Shown here piece by piece: positions 25,384 through 34,331 of a DNA stretch of 64,000 nucleotides. Every line of letters starts with the position of its first letter. The first letter of the stretch is position 1. This DNA comes from Chitinophaga tropicalis. GTDB taxonomy: Bacteria > Bacteroidota > Bacteroidia > Chitinophagales > Chitinophagaceae. A program made the position numbers and the translations under genes. Where the stretch lies: the NCBI RefSeq assembly GCF_009758205.1, contig NZ_WRXN01000007.1, forward strand, positions 124,001-188,000, written 5' to 3'. The notes beneath the pieces were generated by a model, which saw nothing but the letters and a program-made list of their open reading frames with translations, had not been told where the DNA came from and made no database searches.

Positions 25384-26325
25384 TTACAATAAAACCTGGA
25401 ACAGCCGGTCCATAAAGGTGTCGAGATCCTGGTTGATGGCCCTTACGGTAGACTGCAGCTGGTTTAACATACTGGCTCTTTTATGCAGCATTTCAGCTGT
25501 ATACAGTCCTCCTTTATTGAACAGCAGGTCTATCTCACTTTTGTCTGTACTGTCAATTTCAAATGTTTTCCATCGTCCTTTTATGCTTTCGATAAGCGTA
25601 CTTCCTTCAGTGTTACTAAAACCTTTATGAGAGAGGATGTACCAGACAGCCGCCGGGTATACTGAGGACTTGCCGGGAGCATACCATACATCATGCAGCA
25701 AATTCCGGTCATGCGTGAATACCATCTTTTTGCCTTTCGGATTAATGGTCATAGCGCTTAGCCCGGCTGATAATAACCCGCCGGATATACCGGCAGCATT
25801 CTGTGCGTCGTCATTTGTCAGTATTACAGTTATAACAGTTGTAACGGATCCTGCAATGACTGATGCAATTGTCAGGTTCCTGGTACGTTTCTCATCCAGC
25901 TTTTCGAGATAGTTACCCAGTTGATCTGCCCTTTCCCCCTGGCAATCCAGTTCAGCGGAAAGACCATCCAGTTCAGTACGAAAACGGGAGATCCGCTGCT
26001 GAATTTCACTTTTCTTCTCTAACCGTAATATCCTGGCTGTCATGGTAGAATCAGATGCGAGGGTTAGCAGCTGATCTATCTGACGCCGTGTTCCGGTAGC
26101 ATTTGCCACCAGGTATTCGTGCAATCCCAGGCGTTTATTAAAAATACTGTCCTGTGAATAGCCTGTTTCTCCAAGGTCTTCAAAGTCAACCGGTATGGAG
26201 GAAATGTTTGCGGCTGTGGGAGAACAATAGTCCTGGCCGGCGCGACCTGATTGAATGGGCCTGGCAGTATTGCAGGAAATGAGGCCGATGGGAATAATGA
26301 ATAAGCAGATCACTGTCTTTCTCAT
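25384..26325 (-). CDS. Hypothetical lipoprotein with central membrane segment
   Basis: 313 residues. The N-terminus MRKTVICLFIIPIGLISCNT is a lipoprotein signal (Cys18). Residues ~90-140 are a charged coiled-coil-like region (RLEKKSEIQQRISRFRTELD). A hydrophobic stretch LTIASVIAGSVTTVITVILT (about 150-170) may be a transmembrane helix. No family recognised. It stands alone, transcribed toward the TlpA-like gene. Confidence 0.6.
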   Translation of the reverse strand: MRKTVICLFIIPIGLISCNTARPIQSGRAGQDYCSPTAANISSIPVDFEDLGETGYSQDSIFNKRLGLHEYLVANATGTRRQIDQLLTLASDSTMTARILRLEKKSEIQQRISRFRTELDGLSAELDCQGERADQLGNYLEKLDEKRTRNLTIASVIAGSVTTVITVILTNDDAQNAAGISGGLLSAGLSAMTINPKGKKMVFTHDRNLLHDVWYAPGKSSVYPAAVWYILSHKGFSNTEGSTLIESIKGRWKTFEIDSTDKSEIDLLFNKGGLYTAEMLHKRASMLNQLQSTVRAINQDLDTFMDRLFQVLL

Positions 26326-26450
26326 GACAACTAAGAATTATATACGGCAGAACCGGAATCATGAAAATAGCAATTAAACGTCAGAAGTGGCGGGAAATAT
26401 ATAAGTCTTTCCGTGAAAAGTATAAGCCGGGGCAGCTGCTTCGTAAGACT

Positions 26451-26473
26451 TTTGTATAAACAATTTATACAAA
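26451..26473. promoter_or_regulatory. Palindromic operator upstream of the SDR gene
   Basis: Perfect 10-bp arms tttgtataaa and tttatacaaa around a 3-nt centre, ending 5 nt before the SDR ATG. The position suggests a regulator binding site over the promoter or ribosome-binding region. Confidence 0.5.
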
Positions 26474-26478
26474 TAAAA

Positions 26479-27300
26479 ATGAAAAAGACAGTATTGATCA
26501 CCGGTGCTTCTTCCGGTTTTGGAAAAGCTGCAGTAGAGTTATTTCATGAAAAGGGCTGGAATGTTGTAGCTACGTTACGAACTCCGGAGGCGGCAACTTC
26601 GTTCTCTTCACTAAGCAATGTGCTTGTGACCCGGCTTGATGTGACGGATAAAGAAAGCATTAAAGCAGCTGTAGCAACGGCAATAAAGCAGTTTGGCCAT
26701 ATTGATGTGCTGGTCAATAACGCAGGATTTGGTGCAGCAGGTGCGTTGGAAGCGGCAACGGATCAGGATATCCGTCAGCAGTTTGATGTAAACCTGTTTG
26801 GGCTTATTGATGTTACAAAGGCTGTGTTACCTGCGATGCGGGCACGTAAAGAGGGTACAATTATCAATATTTCCTCAATTGGCGGCAGGTTTACCTTTCC
26901 TTTTTCTTCGCTGTACCATGCCACCAAGTTTGCCGTAGAAGGCCTGACAGAATCATTACAGTATGAGCTTAACCCCTTAGGTATCCGGCTGAAGCTGGTA
27001 GAACCGGGTGGTTATAAAACCGATTTTGCCGGACGGTCCATGAATTACTATGGTACAGGCAATGTGGAAGGTTACCAGGAACCTTTTACCCGGTTCATAA
27101 GCAAGGTAGATGAATGGCCCATGTCTGAAAACACCTATGAAGTGGCGGAGGTGATTTACCAGGCAGCGACCGACGGAACAGAGCAGCTTCGTTATCCCGT
27201 TGGCCAGGATGCAATTGAGCTGTTTAAGGTAAGGTCACAAATGGATGATGCTTCATTTAAGGCCATGATGGCCGGTTATGTGGGGCTTAATCTTGCATAG
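26479..27300 (+). CDS. SDR family NAD(P)-dependent oxidoreductase
   Basis: 273 residues from this ATG; the longer frame from 26413 adds a non-homologous 22-residue leader over the palindrome, so 26479 is preferred. Cofactor motif TGASSGFGKAA, NNAGFG, the catalytic Ser in NISSIGG and YHATK (Tyr-x-x-x-Lys) are all intact. This is a classical short-chain dehydrogenase; substrate unknown. Homologues often sit beside an AraC-type regulator as here, where the next gene starts 50 nt downstream. Confidence 0.88.
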   Translation: MKKTVLITGASSGFGKAAVELFHEKGWNVVATLRTPEAATSFSSLSNVLVTRLDVTDKESIKAAVATAIKQFGHIDVLVNNAGFGAAGALEAATDQDIRQQFDVNLFGLIDVTKAVLPAMRARKEGTIINISSIGGRFTFPFSSLYHATKFAVEGLTESLQYELNPLGIRLKLVEPGGYKTDFAGRSMNYYGTGNVEGYQEPFTRFISKVDEWPMSENTYEVAEVIYQAATDGTEQLRYPVGQDAIELFKVRSQMDDASFKAMMAGYVGLNLA

Positions 27301-27350
27301 ATAAGACCTTGCGGGCCAGTTTTCCGGATTTCGTTAATTTCGTTACAGCC

Positions 27351-28262
27351 ATGAAAAGATCAGTCCCATCATATATTGACCTGGAGTCTATCAGCGACCT
27401 TTATGACCTGTTGCAGTGCCCCCCGCCACGGCATCCGTTGGTCAGTTTAATTGACCAGGCTGAGTTTTATGCACGATGCCCCAGGGAAGTGGCACTTTAC
27501 CGGTTTGGCTTTTACACCATTTCCTGTAAAAAGTTTAAAGGATTGCTGCATTATGGCAAAAGCCGGTATGATTTTAAAGAAGGTTCTCTGCTGTTCACTG
27601 CCCCCGGGCAGGTAATAGGCCCCGGGGCTGATGTGACTATAGATGAAGGCTGGGTATTATTCATTCATCCTGATCTCCTGCATGGCACTGGTCCTGGCAG
27701 AAGGATGCATGAATATTCTTTTTTCCAGTATGAGGTTAATGAAGCGCTGCATGTATCTGAAGAAGAAAAGCAGGTTATAAAAGACTGTGTCGATAAGATT
27801 GTAAGGGAATACAATCAGCATATAGACAAGCATACACAAAGTGTGATTGTCAGCAATATAGAGCTGCTGTTAAACTATTGCAACCGCTTTTATGACCGGC
27901 AGTTCTATACCCGATCCAGGGTAAATGCAGATGTAGTACAGCAATTTGAGAGATTGTTAAAGGAATATTTCAGCCGGCCGGACCTGGTAGAAGCCGGCTT
28001 ACCAGCAGTCTCCTATTTTGCTTCACGGCTCAATTTATCAGCAGGATATTTATCTGATCTGTTACAGCGATTTACGGGAAAAACCACACAGGAACACATT
28101 CACCTTGAGCTGATTGAAAAAGCTAAATCCCTGTTGTGGAGTACAGAAAAATCTATCAGCGAAATAGCATATGAGCTGGGATTTGAACATCCTTCTCATT
28201 TCACCAAGCTTTTTAAAGCGAAAACGGGAAAACCACCCAGCGGGTTCAGACATTTGAATTAG
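27351..28262 (+). CDS. AraC-family transcriptional regulator
   Basis: 303 residues from ATG 27351. The N-terminal cupin-like ligand domain (~30-165) is followed by two helix-turn-helices at the C-terminus: ASRLNLSAGYLSDLLQRFTG and ISEIAYELGFEHPSHFTKLFK, with GKPPSGFRH. It very likely controls the SDR gene 50 nt upstream. The frame from TTG 27309 is not preferred. Confidence 0.88.
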   Translation: MKRSVPSYIDLESISDLYDLLQCPPPRHPLVSLIDQAEFYARCPREVALYRFGFYTISCKKFKGLLHYGKSRYDFKEGSLLFTAPGQVIGPGADVTIDEGWVLFIHPDLLHGTGPGRRMHEYSFFQYEVNEALHVSEEEKQVIKDCVDKIVREYNQHIDKHTQSVIVSNIELLLNYCNRFYDRQFYTRSRVNADVVQQFERLLKEYFSRPDLVEAGLPAVSYFASRLNLSAGYLSDLLQRFTGKTTQEHIHLELIEKAKSLLWSTEKSISEIAYELGFEHPSHFTKLFKAKTGKPPSGFRHLN

Positions 28263-28265
28263 AAG

Positions 28266-28302
28266 CAGGCTGTATCATATACTGATACAGCCTGTTTTTT
28301 TT
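28266..28302 (+). terminator. Rho-independent terminator
   Basis: A 12-bp perfect stem (caggctgtatca / tgatacagcctg), 5-nt loop, then eight T. It starts 4 nt after the AraC stop. The stem arms are nearly the same as in the hairpin at 29561. Confidence 0.92.
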
Positions 28303-28383
28303 AAGTGTCATTATAACACATTGCTTTTCAACATAAAAAAATCCGATATAAAAACATTCAGCAAATGTGTTACTTTCGATTGA

Positions 28384-29001
28384 ATGAACACCAAAAAACC
28401 AGCAGCAAAAGAGGAGTTAATACCCGTGCTGCAAATGCTGAATACATTTCATCCTGTAGGTAAAGGAATTGAACAGAATTTGTTGAAAAGTGCTTATAGT
28501 ATTAATATCCCCAAGGGCAAATATTTGTTACAGAGTGGGGAGATAAGCCGTGATATTTATTTCATCAAAAAAGGGTTGTTAAGGGGCTTTATCCTGGAAG
28601 GAAATAAAGAGATCACTACATGGTTTGCCATGGAAAATGAGATGGCAGCCGGCATCCGCAGCTTTTTACTACAGGCAGAGACTGTAGAAAATATCCAGGC
28701 TGTTGAAGATTGTGAACTGGTGGCTATTAGTTATTCTGATCTGAATAAAATATATCAGAGGTATCCTTCATTTAATATTATTGGCCGGAAAATAACGGAG
28801 TTTCATTATACCTCTGCTGAAAACAGGGCATATATTACGCGGCTACACGATGCAGAGAAAAAATATGCGCTTTTCCTGGACTCTTACCCCCATCTTGCCA
28901 ACCGGGTAAAGGTTACTTATGTAGCTTCTTTCCTGGGCATAACCATAGAAACATTAAGCCGAGTAAGAGGCAAAAGTTCTCCCCGGAAGAGATCTGTCTG
29001 A
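28384..29001 (+). CDS. Crp/Fnr-family cyclic-nucleotide-binding-fold transcriptional regulator
   Basis: 205 residues. A cNMP-like beta-roll (about 30-115: GKYLLQSGEISRDIYFIKKG) is followed by a C-terminal helix-turn-helix ending VTYVASFLGITIETLSRVRG. This is the Bacteroidota type in which the effector is unknown. A near-consensus promoter -7 box (tactttcg, 28371) lies only a few bases upstream of the ATG. Confidence 0.85.
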   Translation: MNTKKPAAKEELIPVLQMLNTFHPVGKGIEQNLLKSAYSINIPKGKYLLQSGEISRDIYFIKKGLLRGFILEGNKEITTWFAMENEMAAGIRSFLLQAETVENIQAVEDCELVAISYSDLNKIYQRYPSFNIIGRKITEFHYTSAENRAYITRLHDAEKKYALFLDSYPHLANRVKVTYVASFLGITIETLSRVRGKSSPRKRSV

Positions 29002-29391
29002 CCAGCAGAGATAAATTTTTATTGATATATGTCAAAAAAACAGCCTTACCTGCGGTGTCATCCATAAATATAAAAATCCCTTCAAATCCTTTCTGTTACT
29101 GGATTACAGATTATCTACCAGATATACGGCTGCAAAAAAGCCATTAAGGACAACTTTTTTCGGTTGATCATGTCTCATTAATTCTTTCTAATTTTCCATC
29201 ACAATAGCAGTAGAAATATACCTTACTGCAACAGACTGTAGCTGCTTTTTAGAATGGACTACTTCACATTTGAAACCAATTTACTTTTATAGTATGTAAG
29301 CATACCTATACCTATGAATATCCAAATGAAAAGTTGACTGTACTTTTCATACTGGTTCACTATTAGCATAACCAGTTAACCATTTAACCAC

Positions 29392-29469
29392 TGCTCAAAC
29401 GGGAACAGGGTACCAGACAGACATGACCGCTTCAACCCACCTCCTACGGTACCCGTTCCCCGCTGAGCA
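29392..29469. repeat. Interrupted inverted repeat
   Basis: Outer arms tgctca (29392-29397) and tgagca (29464-29469) enclose inner arms gggaacagggtacc (29401-29414) and ggtacccgttccc (29448-29460), which pair with one bulged base. The loop is ~33 nt. It would form a long-stem hairpin in RNA or a cruciform in DNA. Confidence 0.5.
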
Positions 29470-29560
29470 AACTATTTGTCCTGCATTCACAGGCACTGTT
29501 TTTCTATGGCTATTCCAATCTAACTTTTACTGTTATACGACAGCAACTTTTTTCATTGGA

Positions 29561-29597
29561 ACAGGCTGTATAAAGTATGATACAGCCTGTTTTTTTA
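29561..29597 (+). terminator. Terminator-like hairpin without an upstream protein gene
   Basis: An 11-bp stem (acaggctgtat / atacagcctgt), 8-nt loop, then seven T. Its arms are nearly identical to the terminator at 28266. No supported coding gene ends just before it on the plus strand, which points to a small RNA or a lost gene. Confidence 0.65.
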
Positions 29598-29598
29598 A

Positions 29599-29712
29599 TT
29601 ATTCTTTTGCAGACCAGATCAAAGTGATGTTATTGGTACCGGAGGGTGGCGGTGTAGCACCAAAAGCCGTCTTACAACGGCTTTTGGTGTATTGAAAACC
29701 CGGCGGGGTTAA
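29599..29712 (-). pseudogene. Possible C-terminal gene remnant
   Basis: A 37-codon minus-strand frame with no start codon, bounded upstream by TAG. It ends with a protein-like tail, GTNNITLIWSAKE, then TAA. It looks like the last piece of a lost gene, but the stretch also contains a hairpin and could be chance. Confidence 0.25.
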
Positions 29713-29804
29713 CTAACCGGGGGTGCTGGCTTTAACCTGCCATGAGCGTAGGTTTTTGGGGGTGACAAACAATTATTAATTATCAAACTGCATGGTTAAC
29801 GTGA

Positions 29805-30257
29805 TCATTCTCCCAACCATTTCCGGAATTCGGCTGCTTTCAGGCGACTTACAATAACATCTTCTGCTATACCGGGGCTGAGCCACACTTTTAATTTCCC
29901 ATTAAAGCAGGCATGTACCTGGCGGATGCTGGAGTAGTTAACAATGAACTGCCGGTTGGCCCTGAAAAAAACAGTGCTGTCAACTTCAAGCTCAATATCG
30001 TCCAGGCTTTTCCCGATAATATGCTCAGTACCGTCAATTGTTCTGATGCAGGAAAAGCGGTCTTTGACGTAGAAATAGGCTATGTCATTTACTGATACGG
30101 GGAACAACCTGGTTCCTTTGCGTACAAGATAGCGCTGTACAGGAATGCGGTCTTGCAACGTTATCTTCACCACTTCCACGCCGGGGTTGATCGCTGAAAT
30201 AAGTTCTTTTATCTTACTGGCTGCCACCGCTTCGCTTTCTTCAAAAAATATTTTCAT
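29805..30257 (-). CDS. LytTR DNA-binding domain protein without receiver domain
   Basis: 150 residues from ATG 30257 (the longer frame begins at TTG 30332). A LytTR domain fills the last ~100 residues: RYLVRKGTRLFPVSVNDIAYFY, TEHIIGKSLDDIELEVDSTV, FFRANRQFIVNYSSIRQVH. Only ~40 residues precede it, too short for a receiver domain, although the sequence resembles the output half of LytR response regulators. It follows a full kinase/regulator pair on the same strand and may be a cut-down regulator that acts without phosphorylation. Confidence 0.75.
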   Translation of the reverse strand: MKIFFEESEAVAASKIKELISAINPGVEVVKITLQDRIPVQRYLVRKGTRLFPVSVNDIAYFYVKDRFSCIRTIDGTEHIIGKSLDDIELEVDSTVFFRANRQFIVNYSSIRQVHACFNGKLKVWLSPGIAEDVIVSRLKAAEFRKWLGE

Positions 30258-30370
30258 TGCCGTTGGAAATGATGATGCAGCAAAGGTATAGCAGCTATCA
30301 GAGAGGTTAACAGGGTTTCCGACAAAATGCAACAGCGGGCTACAAAATGCATTTAGGGCCGATGAAAAGT

Positions 30371-31105
30371 TTAATAGATCAGTTTTTTGAGGTTTTCCAG
30401 GTAGCTTCTTCCTACAACTATCTCTGTCTGGTCATTCAGCACAAGGAAAGTTTTAGAGATATCACGGTACACTTCTTTTATGTGAAAGATATTCACAATA
30501 TATGATCTGTGCACGCGCAGGAAGCGTTGCGGGTCCAGCCGTTTTTCCAGCACACTGATGCCCTGAGAGCCCAGGTATGATTGTCCGGCTATATGAATAC
30601 GGGTATAATCCTTTTCTGCTTTGAGATACAGGATATCCTGCACGTCAAGGCTTCTGAGCCTGCCCGGGGTTTCTACGAATATCCTTGGCGGATAAGTGCC
30701 TTGCTGCAGGGGGATATTTGCAGCCAGGGAATACAGTCCATGCTGGTCTGTGCGTTGCCGGGTCCGTTCTATTGATACTTCAAAACGCTGGCGGGTATAT
30801 GGCTTCAGGAGATAGTCCACCGCATTGATCTCAAAAGCCTTGATGGCAAAACGGTCAAACGCGGTAGTAAAAATGATGAGCGGAATATGTGTTATTTCCT
30901 GTAGTACTTCAAAGCCGTTAAGGCCGGGCATCTGCACATCCAGGAAGACCAGATCGGGTTTCTGTTCATTGATAGCCTGTACTGCTTCAATACCGTTCTC
31001 GCATTCACTCAGGATATCCATTCCCGGGTGAGCCTGGAGGTACTGGCGGATCAGTCCGCGGGAAGCTTCTTCATCATCAATTATTATGACTGTTGTTACC
31101 GACAT
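30371..31105 (-). CDS. LytTR-family response regulator
   Basis: 244 residues. Receiver domain 1-~120 with acidic pocket IIDDEE and phospho-acceptor in VFLDVQMPGLNGFE (Asp55), then IIFTTAFD and LLKPY. C-terminal LytTR DNA-binding domain (~140-244: DILYLKAEKDYTRIHI, FLRVHRSYIVN). Its start overlaps the upstream kinase gene by 29 nt, so the two form one two-component unit. Confidence 0.9.
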   Translation of the reverse strand: MSVTTVIIIDDEEASRGLIRQYLQAHPGMDILSECENGIEAVQAINEQKPDLVFLDVQMPGLNGFEVLQEITHIPLIIFTTAFDRFAIKAFEINAVDYLLKPYTRQRFEVSIERTRQRTDQHGLYSLAANIPLQQGTYPPRIFVETPGRLRSLDVQDILYLKAEKDYTRIHIAGQSYLGSQGISVLEKRLDPQRFLRVHRSYIVNIFHIKEVYRDISKTFLVLNDQTEIVVGRSYLENLKKLIY

Positions 31106-32186
31106 GATATTGTATAGGAATGTAAAAATAAAATATCATCCCACCGGGGTGATTTCTTTCAATATAAAGTGTTTCATTGAACAACAGTTCCAGCCGCTGA
31201 CGGGCGTTACGTAGTCCTACTCCTTTTGCGGAGAGTATTTCAGGTAAGTTACCCGGATATCCTATACCTGTATCGCTCACTGTTATCTTTAATTTATTAT
31301 CCACACGCTCAAAGTCAACTTCGATCTTTCCTCCGTGTAAACTTGGCGCTATGCCATGCCTGATGGCGTTCTCCACTAATGGTTGCAGCAACATGGAAGG
31401 TACAATGACATTACCGGTCTCTTTAAGGGAGCCTATCTCAAATTGCAGGCGTTTTCCAAACCGCCTGTTCTCCAGTTCCAGGATAGTATTGATAAAAGCT
31501 GCTTCCTCATAAAGGGGTACCCATTCGTGTTGAGAAACATATAATGCATAACGGAAAGTGTCTGCCAGCTTGGCGATCAGCTCTCTCGTAGTTTCCTGTT
31601 CAGGTGGTACGCTGGCACTGATGGAGTTCAGGGTATTGAACAGGAAGTGCGGCTGGATCTGGGCTTTCAGGGCATTGATCTCGCTGTTATAGGCCAGAGA
31701 AGATAATTCCTTTTCCTTTTTCAGTTGCTGTTCTCTTTCCCTGAAAAAATGGTAAATATGCAGGAAGCTGAATATCTGTACGTAAAAGAGCAGGTTAGGC
31801 CCTGCATTCAGCAACACCTGCGTGAAAGTGATAACAGGTTTTCCTGTAAGCGGGTTATAGATATCATAAAGCAGCAGCCAGGAGGCATAATATATCATTG
31901 ACGTGGGCAGATGAAGCCAGAAGAGTTTCTTCAGCGGCCAGTGTGCCAGCTTCCGGAAGTGCAGCCACCAGGGTGGTATGCACGATATGAACATAAACAG
32001 GCAATCTACAGCTGTTTCTCTGAGGTATAAAGGAGGAACATCACCGCGGATGAACCTTGGCATTCCATACAGCAGGCTCATGATCACAAAAAGTGACAGG
32101 AAAGCCACGATCTCCTGCCAGGATACGCCTGATACCAGGCCTTTGGCCGGTTTGTTTACTTCTCTATTTTCCGCATAATTGCTCAT
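31077..32186 (-). CDS. LytS-type sensor histidine kinase
   Basis: 369 residues. Four membrane helices in the first ~150 residues, without a large sensor domain, then a His_kinase domain: phospho-acceptor in IQPHFLFNTLNS and an ATP-binding segment with LVENAIRHG and GIGYPGN. Signals probably through the regulator encoded downstream (29-nt overlap). The input signal is unknown. Confidence 0.9.
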   Translation of the reverse strand: MSNYAENREVNKPAKGLVSGVSWQEIVAFLSLFVIMSLLYGMPRFIRGDVPPLYLRETAVDCLFMFISCIPPWWLHFRKLAHWPLKKLFWLHLPTSMIYYASWLLLYDIYNPLTGKPVITFTQVLLNAGPNLLFYVQIFSFLHIYHFFREREQQLKKEKELSSLAYNSEINALKAQIQPHFLFNTLNSISASVPPEQETTRELIAKLADTFRYALYVSQHEWVPLYEEAAFINTILELENRRFGKRLQFEIGSLKETGNVIVPSMLLQPLVENAIRHGIAPSLHGGKIEVDFERVDNKLKITVSDTGIGYPGNLPEILSAKGVGLRNARQRLELLFNETLYIERNHPGGMIFYFYIPIQYHVGNNSHNN

Positions 32187-32332
32187 GACAAGTTATGATA
32201 CCAGCCCAATATACGGCAAAATCGGAGTGCTGGCATTTACCAAAATTACGCAGTCCGACAGGTCAACCAGCCTCGTTCCGGCTGAAATGCAGAAGAGGGT
32301 GGTTGAAGTGAAGGATTATGTGCGTGAACTTA

Positions 32333-32710
32333 TCAGGAAGTAATTTTGAAATGCGGGTTATAAATCAAACCTATTATATTGCCCCAGGGGTCTTTGAGGG
32401 TAGCAACAATAATTCCACCACCAACTTCTTCGGGTTGCTCAAATGCTGATGCGCCCTGTGCTATAAACCTGTTGAATTCTGCATTGACATCGTCAACACC
32501 CCAATAGGTAACAACGCTTTCTGCTTTGTTCTTTGCTGGCTTTTCTTCAGGCTGAAGCCCCAGTTCATATCCGCCGATTTCGAACCCTACATAAAATGGT
32601 TCGTCAAAGTAAGGTTGGGCGCCGAATGCTTTGGCATACCATTCTTTGGCCTTATTGATATCACCCACCTTATATATTGTTGTTCTGAGCCCCAGGATCT
32701 TATTCTTCAT
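32333..32710 (-). CDS. VOC-superfamily (glyoxalase/bleomycin-resistance-fold) protein
   Basis: 125 residues from ATG 32710; the longer frame from TTG 32731 adds seven residues. Two betaalphabetabetabeta modules: LRTTIYKVGDINKAKEWYAKAF and VVTYWGVDDVNAEFNRFIAQG, ending in LKDPWGNIIGLIYNP. Members bind metals and act as isomerases, dioxygenases or drug-binding proteins; substrate unknown. Confidence 0.85.
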   Translation of the reverse strand: MKNKILGLRTTIYKVGDINKAKEWYAKAFGAQPYFDEPFYVGFEIGGYELGLQPEEKPAKNKAESVVTYWGVDDVNAEFNRFIAQGASAFEQPEEVGGGIIVATLKDPWGNIIGLIYNPHFKITS

Positions 32711-32774
32711 TATTTTAGAATTTACAGGCAAAGTTAAGGGGCTTGGTGGAAGTCTCTTTGGAAAAAAACGACAT

Positions 32775-33503
32775 TTAAAGCAGAGATGGGGTAAGCCCGG
32801 TATATCGCTTTATTTCGTTGGTCAGGTGAGCATGGTCGTAATATCCACAGTCAAAGGCAATAGATAACAAGCTATCCTCTGCCATGTTATTTTTTATCTT
32901 TGAGAGAGCATGCCTGAAACGGGTAATATTTGCAAACTCCTTTGGACTGATGCCTATATGCCGCTGAAAGTTCCTTTCCAGTTGCCTTGTTGTAATATGA
33001 TTGCTTTTAGCCAGGCTGTCGATGCTGACCTGTCCGTTTACAGTCTGAATATCTTTTATGACTGCCGAAAGATTGTGTTTAGGGTGAGTCAGTCTGTCCA
33101 GAAAAAATTTATTGAGATAGGAAAAGGAATGCTGTTCTATCCTAAGCAGATCAGGTGCAAGAGATTGTTCAAACTCAATGGCCCTGTCAGTTACTTCCTT
33201 AAGTGAAGTAAAGCTATAAAATGATGAGAAAGCTGCCGGCTTAAAGCGGACACCTATCAGCTTATTATCTGAATGTAAAAATGACTGGCTGGAAGCCGTC
33301 ATTGTTCCGACCAGGTAAGATCTTCCAGATTGCATGGTTAAGACGCCCTGCTCTGTTTTACAGTCATCACCCAGATTGAAGATCAGGTCAACACAGTTAT
33401 CAGGCAGTATAGTTGTTTTACTAAACTGTTGCTCTTCAACTACCCAGAAAGCATCGATATAGTCAACTAAGACCGGATGAGGTTTAAATTGCTTATAACT
33501 CAT
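32775..33503 (-). CDS. AraC-family transcriptional regulator
   Basis: 242 residues. N-terminal DUF6597-like domain (DNCVDLIFNLGD, LIGVRFKPAAFSSF), then tandem helix-turn-helices, IDSLAKSNHITTRQLERNFQ and LLSIAFDCGYYDHAHLTNEI, with RYTGLTPS. Located directly upstream of the VOC gene on the same strand (44-nt gap), so it may control it. Confidence 0.87.
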   Translation of the reverse strand: MSYKQFKPHPVLVDYIDAFWVVEEQQFSKTTILPDNCVDLIFNLGDDCKTEQGVLTMQSGRSYLVGTMTASSQSFLHSDNKLIGVRFKPAAFSSFYSFTSLKEVTDRAIEFEQSLAPDLLRIEQHSFSYLNKFFLDRLTHPKHNLSAVIKDIQTVNGQVSIDSLAKSNHITTRQLERNFQRHIGISPKEFANITRFRHALSKIKNNMAEDSLLSIAFDCGYYDHAHLTNEIKRYTGLTPSLL

Positions 33504-33675
33504 GTTTTTGTTGCCTGGTATGATTCAAATATAAACAGATTTTACAACCGTAAGAAGTCATTTACCGGGCTTTACCAATAATGAATCGTAAGACATACCC
33601 CAATGTTTAGCCAGCTTTACAGCTTCCTGCTTTGTTAAATGGATAACTGCGCCTGCAGATGAATTTATTTTTCCT

Positions 33676-34320
33676 ATGCTGGATAATGGATATGTTTACC
33701 TGGTAGACTCACGGTTATCGGCTTATGGGGACAATACAAGATGGGTTTTACTTATTGAGGTGGTTGGTTACAATTACCGTGCAGGTGGGCATAATGGGAT
33801 TGAGAACTGTCTTTATTTTTTCGGCAATTGCCTTCCTTTTGAACCTGGTGTGCAAAACTTCAACTTCCTGTTTGCAACAGATAACAGCGAAGATGGTGAG
33901 ACTTTTGGCCCTGAATACCGCAGCAAATATCTCAATCCTGCCATCAAATCAATGTTATTGAACGGAGAGAAAATCCCGGTTTCTCATGATCCTGATTTTT
34001 ATACATCCCGTGGCATTGAACTGAAAGAAGCTCCTTCTATTCATATATGGGAGTTTGTTCGTGCAATTAATACAGACTACAGGGATTCTTTTCTTGCATT
34101 GGAAGAAGAAATAAGGGTCAGAATTCCTAAGGACCTGCCACTTATTTTAAGATTGGATGAATGGTTCCATAATGATCTGGCAGCAGGTGAAAAGCCTTCT
34201 GTAGTTGAGACTTTCCAGATGATTGCAAAAGTGCTGGAAAAGGGAGATAAGACGTTATATCAACCAACAGAGGCCCCGAATAATCACTGGAAGAACTGGC
34301 CGGAAGGAGGGCGCCTGTAG
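33676..34320 (+). CDS. Conserved hypothetical protein, DUF7003-like, probable damaged 5' end
   Basis: 214 residues from the first ATG. The opening MLDNGYVYLVDSRLSAYGD and the following WVLLIEVVGYNYRAGGHNGI match a conserved hypothetical family as I recall it (DUF7003), whose members carry ~20-30 further N-terminal residues. In the same frame upstream, APADEFIFP continues the family pattern, but a TAA at about 33589 precedes it and no standard start codon lies between. So the gene either starts late or has lost its 5' end. Function unknown. Confidence 0.6.
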   Translation: MLDNGYVYLVDSRLSAYGDNTRWVLLIEVVGYNYRAGGHNGIENCLYFFGNCLPFEPGVQNFNFLFATDNSEDGETFGPEYRSKYLNPAIKSMLLNGEKIPVSHDPDFYTSRGIELKEAPSIHIWEFVRAINTDYRDSFLALEEEIRVRIPKDLPLILRLDEWFHNDLAAGEKPSVVETFQMIAKVLEKGDKTLYQPTEAPNNHWKNWPEGGRL

Positions 34321-34331
34321 CAGCTATTTTG

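Larger units (their letters stand above)
29002..29804. other. Gene-free region with RNA-like inverted repeats
   Basis: About 800 bp without an intact gene. From 29390 it contains a long interrupted inverted repeat (29392-29469), a terminator hairpin (29561-29597), a 13-bp hairpin (29658-29670 with 29677-29689) and a possible protein C-terminal remnant on the minus strand (29599-29712). The first 390 bp shows nothing recognisable. A small RNA ending at 29597 is possible. Confidence 0.45.

Noticed and set aside
26413..26478. Upstream start for the SDR protein
   Set aside because: Residues are not conserved-looking and the segment covers the palindrome; ATG 26479 precedes the cofactor motif by the normal distance.
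29423..29695. Plus-strand frame of 90 codons
   Set aside because: It runs through a terminator hairpin and another hairpin and has no domain pattern.
32185..32343. Plus-strand 52-codon frame starting at ATG 32185, with a helix-like LVPAEMQKRVVEV end
   Set aside because: Overlaps the promoter side of the histidine kinase gene; no ribosome site or homology seen. Weakly possible as a small gene.
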